A stretch of 11,968 bases of DNA, taken from assembly GCA_039590215.1 (NCBI GenBank), contig JBDHFX010000053.1, positions 1 to 11,968 of the forward strand, read 5' to 3'. This stretch comes from CAMYLR01 sp039590215 (lineage in GTDB: Bacteria > Gemmatimonadota > Gemmatimonadetes > JACCXV01 > JAHWKZ01). Shown piece by piece: positions 5,252 through 11,177 of this stretch (the stretch's first letter is position 1; each line of letters opens with the position of its first letter). The notes under the pieces were generated by a model. That model had not been told where the DNA came from. It saw only the letters and a list, made by a program, of their open reading frames with translations, and made no database searches. The position numbers and the translations under genes were made by a program.

Positions 5252-7862
5252 CCGCTCGACCTCTGTGATGGTGGTAATGCTGGTGTTGGGCGCGGCGAAC
5301 TTGGCACGGGGTCAAGATGAGGTTCCCGACGATGATCCGGCTGGGACGATCCCATCCCCGGATGAGACGTATGAGATTCTGATGAACCGCGCAAACGGCG
5401 CCGACAGCCTGCCAGGACCCAGCGGTGGTCCAATCGAGTATCAGGGACAGCGGCTTCTGTTCTATCCTGAGGGAGAGGTCATCCTGCTTGAAGGCGATGC
5501 AGCGACCGAACAAGCAGGGACGGAGCTCAAGGCGGATCGAATCTTGTTTCGCAGTCGTGAGGGGGTGGTGGAGGCATTTGGCGAGGCGTCTGTCAGCCGC
5601 GGACCCTCCGAGCTGAAGGCGGACTCGTTGTTCTACGATCGACAGTCCGAAACGGTCGCTACGTTCGGTGCGTCTGCGCTCAGCGAAGGTCAGTCGGTGA
5701 CAGAAGGTCTGGATCTGAAGTACGACCTCGATCGTCGCAGCGGTCGATTGGGCGCCGGCGTGACGACTTACGTGCCCTGGATCCTAAGCGGTGATGACAT
5801 GGAGAAAATCGGCGACTCGACATACCTGGTTCAGGATGGGTACTTCACGACCTGTGACCTGGGTGTCCCGCACTATTCATTTCGCAGCACCGACATCAAG
5901 CTGCGACAGGATGACGTCATCGTAGCTTCGCCGGTCGTGCTGTACTTTTCCGATGTCCCGGTGTTCTATCTGCCGTGGTACGTCGAGCCGGCCACTCGCG
6001 GGCGCCACTCCGGTTTTCTCCGCCCGCAGATCGGGATCAGCACCCTGATTCTCAATAGTGGTCGTGAGCGCAACGTTCGCGATCTCGGCTACTACTACGT
6101 CATCAACGACTACGCTGACGCCGCCGTAAGTGCCGACTGGTATGCTGAATCCAGACTGATCCTACGAGTCGATACGCGCTACAATATGCGCCACAGTTTT
6201 CGGGGGGACTTGCACTACGAATCGGTTTGGAATCGCCTCGACGATGAACGTTCGCAGCTCATTCGTTACTCGCACGACCATACGTTCAGCCGCGACACTA
6301 GAGGTAGCGTGAACATCAACTGGTCGAGCCGACGTTCATTCCTGCGGCGCAACTCATTCGACCCCGACGAGATCCTCCAGCGCGCGTTTCGTTCGGCGGC
6401 CAACTACAGCACGCGCTTCGGATGGGGATCGTTCGTAGCCGGCGGTGATGCCGATTTTCGACTCGATTCCAATCGTACGACATTCAGAATTCCCGATATC
6501 AGGCTGTCGATCAATCAGCGTCCGCTTTGGGGGGGCCGCAGAAGAGGCGCCGCTGGGGAGGGCCAACCGTTTTGGCGGATCCTCCAGTACAGCGCCAGCA
6601 CATCCTTTGTCGCCACGGTTGAACAGGCACAGGTCGACAGTCTCGGAAACGCACTGACGACGATCCCGACCGACAGTCTGGGAAACGAGATCGAGACCGA
6701 TCGAGAGACGATTCGAAACGAGCAAGACATGGGTGGCCGATTCACGTTGAGTGGACCGCTTAATCTGTTTGGCGTCGTCAAGGCCTCGCCGTCAGCGAGC
6801 TATAACCTATCGCTCGAGAACGACCAGCTTGCTGAGGACGAGAAGCTCGGTGGGCGGGGGCAGTTCTCAACGGCAGTGAGTTTCTCAACCAAGTTCTTCC
6901 GCGTGTACGATTCGGGACTCGGACCGGTCAGGAAATGGCGGCACACAGTCAGCCCGAGTGTTGGCTTCAATTACTCTCCCAAGGCCAATCTCTTCGGCGC
7001 GCGAGATACCGAATCAGCACAAGACGCGCTTACGGACGCTTTGACAGCCAATCTCAGCTTCTCTCAAGACTTGGACGTCAAGGTACGACAAGGCGACGAG
7101 AGCGTGCGGCTCACCGATGACCGTGGCGGGGAAGAGGGTGACGAAGAAGAAGCTCAGGAGGAGCGGACCCGGACCATCAATCTTCTGAACGTCACGAATA
7201 CCTTTTCGTATGATTTCGTCCGCGCACGCGAACCCGACCAGCTTGGCTGGCGCAACTTGAGTACGCGTCTCACGACCGGCGTCGGGCGCAATTTTAGTGT
7301 CTCTTCGTCGTTTGACACTGATCTCGTCAAGCAGGGGGCCTCACGCGAGACCTTCAACCCCTTCATCCGGCGGGTCACGACTGACTTCTCGCTCCGCGGC
7401 GGGGGGTCCCAAGGTTCATTTCGTCAACGCTCGTTCGAAGATCGTCGTCGAGAACGCGACGTCGTCGCTGGACGAGGGACAGACGAGGAAACCGCCGAGG
7501 CAGCCGAGGCTTTGGAAGAGGCCGAGTTACAAGGCCAGGGGTTCGGCCCGTGGTCGCTGAACTTGACGCATTCATGGTCGCGAACCCGCAGCGGCGACGG
7601 CAACCGACAGAGTTTAGGGATAGGAGCGTCGCTCCTGCCGAGCCCGCACTGGAGCTTGAACTATCGCACGACTTACGATGTAACCGGTGGATCGTTCCAG
7701 GGTCAGACGTTGGCATTGGTTCGAAACCTCCACGATTGGCAAGCGACACTTGGGGTCAACATCTTTCCCGCCGAACCGCAAGACCGCGTGCAGATATCGT
7801 TTTCGGTCTTCCTTCGAGATGTTCCTGACCTCGAGTTTCCGTACCGGGTGCGACGGGAGTAA
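5244..7862 (+). CDS. lptD: LptD-like outer-membrane LPS assembly protein (OstA/Imp)
   Basis: 872 residues from the ATG at 5244, chosen because GGAG lies 7 nt upstream and the protein then starts with a signal peptide (MRSRSTSVMVVMLVLGAANL, probable cleavage after ARG). An in-frame ATG at 5217 would bury the signal. Residues about 62-175 form an OstA/LptA-like beta-jellyroll (GEVILLEGDA, ELKADRILF, ELKADSLFYD). Then come the DGYFTTCD segment and the conserved FSDVPVFYLPWY and RHSGFLRPQIG motifs before a long beta-barrel. LptD with LptE inserts LPS into the outer leaflet. The only cysteine is C204, so the inter-domain disulfides of E. coli LptD cannot form. Two very acidic stretches (about 625-641 and 750-763) are probably loops. 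It overlaps tatC by 8 nt. Confidence 0.9.
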   Translation: MRSRSTSVMVVMLVLGAANLARGQDEVPDDDPAGTIPSPDETYEILMNRANGADSLPGPSGGPIEYQGQRLLFYPEGEVILLEGDAATEQAGTELKADRILFRSREGVVEAFGEASVSRGPSELKADSLFYDRQSETVATFGASALSEGQSVTEGLDLKYDLDRRSGRLGAGVTTYVPWILSGDDMEKIGDSTYLVQDGYFTTCDLGVPHYSFRSTDIKLRQDDVIVASPVVLYFSDVPVFYLPWYVEPATRGRHSGFLRPQIGISTLILNSGRERNVRDLGYYYVINDYADAAVSADWYAESRLILRVDTRYNMRHSFRGDLHYESVWNRLDDERSQLIRYSHDHTFSRDTRGSVNINWSSRRSFLRRNSFDPDEILQRAFRSAANYSTRFGWGSFVAGGDADFRLDSNRTTFRIPDIRLSINQRPLWGGRRRGAAGEGQPFWRILQYSASTSFVATVEQAQVDSLGNALTTIPTDSLGNEIETDRETIRNEQDMGGRFTLSGPLNLFGVVKASPSASYNLSLENDQLAEDEKLGGRGQFSTAVSFSTKFFRVYDSGLGPVRKWRHTVSPSVGFNYSPKANLFGARDTESAQDALTDALTANLSFSQDLDVKVRQGDESVRLTDDRGGEEGDEEEAQEERTRTINLLNVTNTFSYDFVRAREPDQLGWRNLSTRLTTGVGRNFSVSSSFDTDLVKQGASRETFNPFIRRVTTDFSLRGGGSQGSFRQRSFEDRRRERDVVAGRGTDEETAEAAEALEEAELQGQGFGPWSLNLTHSWSRTRSGDGNRQSLGIGASLLPSPHWSLNYRTTYDVTGGSFQGQTLALVRNLHDWQATLGVNIFPAEPQDRVQISFSVFLRDVPDLEFPYRVRRE

Positions 7863-7871
7863 CGATCTGGC

Positions 7872-9467
7872 GTGAAAGAGATAATGACCAAAGAGCTGAT
7901 GAACCAGGAGCAAAGCGGCGGTGAGACCGTCGTCGTCGACGGGCGAAGTCTATCGCTGGATTCTATCGAGCGGGTGGCTCGCCGCGGGACGCGCGTGGAG
8001 CTGGACGGCGGCGCCCGAAACCGGATGGTCGCCTCGAGGAAGATCGTCGAAAGGGCGATTGCTGAGCGGCGAGTCGTTTATGGGGTATCGACCGGTTTTG
8101 GAAAGCTGAGCGACCGCGTGATCCCGAAGCAGGATCTGGCCAAACTCCAGGTCAATCTGTTGCGCAGTCACGCTGTCGGTGTGGGTGAACCGTTCGATAA
8201 GTCCAGCGTGCGAACGATCATGTTGTTGCGCGCGAACACCCTTGCTGGTGGGTTCTGCGGTGCCCGCCCGGTGGTCTGTGAGCGACTCGTTGATCTCCTC
8301 AATCGTGATGTCACTCCGTGGATCCCGACCTGCGGCTCGGTCGGGGCGAGTGGCGATTTGGCGCCGCTCGCGCACCTCGGTCTGGTGCTGATTGGGGAGG
8401 GTGAAGCTCTCCTAGATGGCAGACGGGTCCCGGCAAGAGATGTCTTGGCTGCGAGTGGGGTTGACCCACTGACGCTTGAGGCCAAGGAGGGATTGTCGCT
8501 GATCAATGGGACTCAGGTCATGACCGGGGTGGGGGTTTTGACGCTGCTTGCGGCGGAGCGCGCAGTCGCCGCGGCGGAGGTTGCAGGCGCCATGTCGCTG
8601 GATGCGATCTGTGGCACGCGATCAGCATTTGGCGACGCGATTCACGGTGTTCGCCCGCATCCTGGACAGCTGCTGTCGGCGGCTCGTCTTCGGGAACTGC
8701 TGGGCGAGGAGAGCGGCATCTCGCAATCGCATGCCGACTGCGGTGTCGTGCAGGACGCCTACTCGTTTCGGTGTATGCCGCAGGTCCACGGGACAGTGCG
8801 CGATGTGCTTCGCTACGTTCGCGGCGTTCTCGAAATCGAGGTCAACGCCGGTACGGACAATCCACTCGTGTTTGTTGAAGGCGAGGATCGGGACGGTGGG
8901 ACGATGGTATCAGGGGGCAACTTTCATGGAGCCCCGATCGCTGCGGCGCTCGATTTCCTAGCCATCGCGATGACTGATCTGGCCTCGATATCCGAACGTC
9001 GGATCGAGGCCTTGATCGATACAAGGGAAAGCGGGCTGTCGGCTTTCTTGACAAGTAATCCGGGTTTGGAGTCGGGTTTCATGGCGCAGCAGATCGCAGC
9101 GGCCGCACTGGTGAGCGAGTGTAAGGGGCTGGCTCACCCGGCGAGCGTAGACTCGATCCCGACCGGTGCCGATCGCGAGGATCACGTATCGATGGGGGCT
9201 TGGGCCGCTCGGAAGGCGCGGATGGTGGTGGACAACACAGAACGTGTCATCGCCATCGAACTCCTAGCTGCAGCTCAAGGCATCGACCTCAGGCGTCCGC
9301 TCAAGACGAGTCCGAGCCTTGAGGAGGCTCACCGGCGCATCCGATCTGAGGTTCCCAGATTGGATGCCGACCGCCCAGGTTCAACCGACATAGAGGCCGT
9401 CGTCGGATTGATTCAGGCAGCTGCCTTCGGAGAACTGGGTCCTGTAAGCGCTCGTGACTGCGCTTGA
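7872..9467 (+). CDS. hutH: Histidine ammonia-lyase
   Basis: 531 residues by the GTG start; the family is usually about 505-515. It converts L-histidine to urocanate and ammonia in the cytosol. The MIO cofactor-forming triad is A159-S160-G161 in GSVGASGDLAPLAHLG. Other hallmarks are YGVSTGFGKLS (catalytic Y70), YSFRCMPQVHG, TDNPLVF, SGGNFHG and REDHVSMG. The substrate-selecting pair after LLR is S99-H100, as in histidine lyases, not the HL or FL of tyrosine or phenylalanine lyases. The start is uncertain: ATGs at 7884 and 7899 are also in frame, each preceded by AAAGAG at only 3 nt. It begins 9 nt after the lptD stop, so it is probably co-transcribed. No hutU, hutI, hutG or hutC is in the window. 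Confidence 0.95.
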   Translation: MKEIMTKELMNQEQSGGETVVVDGRSLSLDSIERVARRGTRVELDGGARNRMVASRKIVERAIAERRVVYGVSTGFGKLSDRVIPKQDLAKLQVNLLRSHAVGVGEPFDKSSVRTIMLLRANTLAGGFCGARPVVCERLVDLLNRDVTPWIPTCGSVGASGDLAPLAHLGLVLIGEGEALLDGRRVPARDVLAASGVDPLTLEAKEGLSLINGTQVMTGVGVLTLLAAERAVAAAEVAGAMSLDAICGTRSAFGDAIHGVRPHPGQLLSAARLRELLGEESGISQSHADCGVVQDAYSFRCMPQVHGTVRDVLRYVRGVLEIEVNAGTDNPLVFVEGEDRDGGTMVSGGNFHGAPIAAALDFLAIAMTDLASISERRIEALIDTRESGLSAFLTSNPGLESGFMAQQIAAAALVSECKGLAHPASVDSIPTGADREDHVSMGAWAARKARMVVDNTERVIAIELLAAAQGIDLRRPLKTSPSLEEAHRRIRSEVPRLDADRPGSTDIEAVVGLIQAAAFGELGPVSARDCA

Positions 9468-9642
9468 GATGCGCCCGATCTGCGAGCGGTGCGGCACCGC
9501 TCTGTCCGTTGGTGGTAGCACGTACATCTGCAGCTACGAGTGCACCTACTGTACTGAGTGTGCGCAGGAACTTCGTCATCGATGTTCCAATTGCGGCGGT
9601 CAACTTGTTCGACGACTTGCGCGGCCCGAAGATGATGCGTGA
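9454..9642 (+). CDS. Small DUF1272-like cysteine-rich (zinc-ribbon) protein
   Basis: 62 residues from a GTG that overlaps the last 14 nt of hutH. It contains eight cysteines as C10-x2-C13, C26-x3-C30-x2-C33-x2-C36 and C44-x2-C47, suggesting two zinc sites. The pattern LEMRPICERCG, ICSYECTYCTEC and CSNCGGQL matches what I recall of the DUF1272 family, whose function is unknown. These small proteins often sit beside metabolic enzymes. The overlaps at both ends (hutH upstream; the GFA-like frame about 8-11 nt downstream) indicate translational coupling. No strong ribosome site is seen. Zinc binding is inferred from the cysteine spacing only. Confidence 0.8.
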   Translation: MTALEMRPICERCGTALSVGGSTYICSYECTYCTECAQELRHRCSNCGGQLVRRLARPEDDA

Positions 9643-10052
9643 GAAGCCTCTGACGGGCGGATGTCTCTGCGGCGGGGTGAGGTATGAGGTGCGACCATTC
9701 GTGCGCGTCAGTCATTGTCACTGTTCACGTTGCCGTCGTCATTCGGGGACAGCCATGTCCACCCAGGGAAGAGTGCGACGCGAGCACTTTCAACTGGTCG
9801 AGGGTGCAGAGCTGATTTGTAACTACCGAGTTGGGGGTTATGCGAGCAAGGTGTTTTGTAGGGTGTGCGGATCAAGTTTGTTCGGTGGCGATTGGCCAGA
9901 CGGCCTGGAGGTCAATCCGTCTTGGCTCGCTTGACGGTGATCCGGAGATCACACCCCAGTTCCACACTTTTGTCGAGGCGGGAGTAGCGTGGGGCGAAAT
10001 CCGCGACGATCTGCCGCAGTATCCGGGCCCGGTTCCCTTCGAGCTACGCTGA
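9632..10052 (+). pseudogene. GFA/Mss4-like zinc-binding protein, frameshifted
   Basis: From ATG 9632 (or 9635) the frame gives a typical GFA/DUF636 protein: GGCLCGGVRYEV (C11, C13), HCHCSRCRRHSG (C29, C31, C34) and FCRVCGSSLFGG (C76, C79), which are the usual zinc ligands. This frame stops at 9934 after 100 residues, ending in a non-family tail NPSWLA. The expected continuation, IRLGSLDGDPEITPQFHTFV...DDLPQYPGPVPFELR, is present in the next frame from 9915 to the TGA at 10050-10052. One extra base, or two missing, near 9914 would restore about 139 residues, a normal length. No slippery heptamer is visible, so this is a genuine disruption or a sequence error rather than programmed frameshifting. 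The family takes its name from glutathione-dependent formaldehyde-activating enzyme, but most members have no proven activity. Confidence 0.8.
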
Positions 10053-10117
10053 TTTCGATCTCGGGCGCCCACAATCGGTTTCAACGCCTTGAGAATCGGT
10101 AATTTAGGCCCTGACAG

Positions 10118-10143
10118 TTGACATGCCGCCTAAAGCCTATAAG
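10118..10143 (+). promoter_or_regulatory. Possible sigma70-type promoter
   Basis: A perfect TTGACA (10118-10123) is followed by TATAAG (10138-10143) with a short 14-nt spacer. Spacing of 16-17 nt would use the poorer TAAGCT/AAGCTT. The motif lies just after the end of the GFA-like frame and upstream of the GGAGGT site at 10183, where a new transcription unit is expected. The short spacer weakens the call. Confidence 0.35.
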
Positions 10144-10182
10144 CTTGCAGACCCCACTTTTGCGCCTTTCTGGCAGTGTTTC

Positions 10183-10188
10183 GGAGGT
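10183..10188 (+). promoter_or_regulatory. Ribosome-binding site favouring the GTG start at 10198
   Basis: GGAGGT lies 9 nt before the GTG at 10198. The longer frame beginning at ATG 10123 has no comparable site, and its ATG overlaps the TTGACA box. This supports a start at 10198, removing 25 residues from the longest reading frame. Confidence 0.6.
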
Positions 10189-10197
10189 CTAAAGAGC

Positions 10198-10926
10198 GTG
10201 GCCGTTGACGAGAGCCGAGAACGCAAAATCCGAGAGTTGCTGTCACAGCTCTCGGGTGTAGAGGGGGTTCAGGTCGAGGAGGACGCTGAAGGGCGGATTC
10301 GGACCCTTACCATTCAGGTTTCCTACGCAACCGATCCTCGGCGTCTGACCCGGGATGTGGAGTCGGCTCTCCTCTCCGGTCTGGGGCTCACTATCGATCA
10401 CCGGGCTATCGCGATAAATGCTAATGGGTTCAATTCAGTGCAAAAAGGGTCACAGGATGCGCCGGGACGACCGTCGGTACGGTCGTTGCGAGGAGAATCA
10501 TGGCAGGAACCGTTTCAGTTGGCACCTCCGGATGACCGAAGGATTCGCTTTCTAAGTGTTCGGTGTGTGCCCGACGGAGAGCTTTACGTCGAGATCACGG
10601 TGGAGTTGAAGATTGAAGGCGAAACATACGCTGGGCAGATTCGAGACGCGGACACCCCTCGCGGGCGACTATTGGCCGCTGCGCGTGCGACCCTGCGGGC
10701 GCTGTCTCCCGCGCTTGAGGGGGAGGCGGCTTTTGTTCTCGAGGGGATTGAGGAATTCACCATTCAGGATGCGGCCGGGGTCTTGGCGATCCTGGGTGCT
10801 CGGTCCGGGCATCACCGACCGTACTTCCACGGTTCCGCTATCGTACGGCAAAATCCCGTGGAAACAGCAGTCCGGGCGGTGTTGGACGCTCTCAACCGTT
10901 ACTGGGCCGGCCGGACAACAGGCTGA
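10198..10926 (+). CDS. Conserved-looking two-domain protein of unknown function
   Basis: 242 residues from the GTG at 10198 (267 from ATG 10123). No signal peptide, membrane segment or catalytic motif is visible. Residues about 1-78 form an alpha/beta domain (SRERKIRELLSQLSGVEGV, then a strand, then RDVESALLSGLGLTIDHRAI) of ACT-like or ferredoxin-like rhythm. A polar linker (about 79-112) follows. Residues about 113-240 form a second alpha/beta domain (RFLSVRCVPDGELYVEITVEL, ARATLRALSPAL, ETAVRAVLDALNRYW). From memory, proteins with this IDHR / ATLxAL / LDALNR pattern occur as uncharacterised genes in several Gram-positive and other phyla, sometimes near HD-GYP genes; I cannot verify this here. 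Its position just before the structured region and HD-GYP gene suggests a shared signalling role, but the function is unknown. Confidence 0.7.
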   Translation: MAVDESRERKIRELLSQLSGVEGVQVEEDAEGRIRTLTIQVSYATDPRRLTRDVESALLSGLGLTIDHRAIAINANGFNSVQKGSQDAPGRPSVRSLRGESWQEPFQLAPPDDRRIRFLSVRCVPDGELYVEITVELKIEGETYAGQIRDADTPRGRLLAAARATLRALSPALEGEAAFVLEGIEEFTIQDAAGVLAILGARSGHHRPYFHGSAIVRQNPVETAVRAVLDALNRYWAGRTTG

Positions 10927-11048
10927 GTTGAACTCTAGGAGAAAGGACACGAATAAGGGGCCGAAAGCTTGACCAGCAGGTAACTGTTTAAGAGCGGCAA
11001 ATCAGCGAAGCGCACCGTCCGGTGAGCGGAAACCGGGCCCAGTCCTTG

Positions 11049-11058
11049 AAAGGAGGTG
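11049..11058 (+). promoter_or_regulatory. Ten-base Shine-Dalgarno match inside the candidate RNA
   Basis: AAAGGAGGTG would be fully complementary to the usual 16S rRNA 3' end (CACCUCCUUU). It stands 8 nt (measured from GGAGG) before a TTG at 11065. Part of it (AGGA, 11051-11054) can pair with TCCT at 11043-11046, so it could be masked in the folded RNA. It is stronger than any other ribosome site in the window. Confidence 0.5.
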
Positions 11059-11064
11059 CTGCCT

Positions 11065-11151
11065 TTGCTCGCTCCAGGAGCCTATGAGCCAGTCTTTGCG
11101 AAAGTCATGGCTCTGCTTCAGTTGCTGGTGCGAAGCACGTCTATGAACTAG
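11065..11151 (+). CDS. Possible 28-residue small protein or leader peptide
   Basis: A TTG start 8 nt after the GGAGG core opens a 28-codon frame ending in TAG (11149-11151): MLAPGAYEPVFAKVMALLQL followed by LVRSTSMN. The centre (VFAKVMALLQLLV) is a hydrophobic, possibly amphipathic helix. I recognise no family. The frame lies wholly inside the candidate structured RNA; its start codon falls in the 11064-11074 helix strand and its codons form the 11086-11113 hairpin. It may be a regulatory leader peptide for the HD-GYP gene, or the frame may be chance and the Shine-Dalgarno-like bases part of the RNA fold. A GTG at 11056 is in frame but lies within the ribosome site. Confidence 0.3.
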   Translation: MLAPGAYEPVFAKVMALLQLLVRSTSMN

Positions 11152-11177
11152 GCCTTTTCGGCCCCTTAAAGAAAACA

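Larger units (their letters stand above)
10954..11168 (+). ncRNA. Candidate structured RNA or leader upstream of the HD-GYP gene
   Basis: The ends form a perfect 13-bp inverted repeat (10954-10966 with 11156-11168, core AGGGGCCGAAA), plus one G-T pair. Inside, collinear and nested, are CCAGC/GCTGG (10973-10977 with 11124-11128) and AACTG/CAGTT (10982-10986 with 11119-11123), separated by a 4-nt bulge. Further in is a 10-bp helix with one bulge (10992-11001 with 11064-11074). Local hairpins are GAGCCA/TGGCTC (11086-11091 with 11108-11113, extended inside by CTTT/AAAG), CACC/GGTG (11013-11024) and TCCT/AGGA with a TGAA loop (11043-11054). I did not recognise a known RNA: RNase P, tmRNA and c-di-GMP riboswitch signatures are absent by eye. 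It ends 9 nt before the HD-GYP start. A TA-flanked palindromic mobile element is the main alternative. Confidence 0.55.

Noticed and set aside
10102..10122. Terminator for the hutH/GFA transcript between 10053 and 10122
   Set aside because: No GC-rich hairpin followed by a T-run could be found in this stretch.
11086..11113. Resemblance of the GAGCCA...GCGAAAG...TGGCTC hairpin to group II intron domain V
   Set aside because: It is 28 nt rather than 34, lacks the two-nt bulge and lower-helix pattern, and no intron-encoded protein or exon-binding context is present.
10954..11168. TA-flanked MITE reading of the inverted repeat (TA, AGGGGCCGAAA ... TTTCGGCCCCT, TA)
   Set aside because: The ends would fit an IS630/mariner-type miniature element. 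However, no second copy is in the window, and the inner nested helices and position just before a start codon fit an RNA better. A genome-wide copy search would decide.
11151..11168. GGCC-TTTTC-GGCC hairpin as an intrinsic terminator
   Set aside because: The stem is only 4 bp and is followed by CCTTAAAG, not a T-run. Its bases are better explained as part of the 13-bp closing helix.
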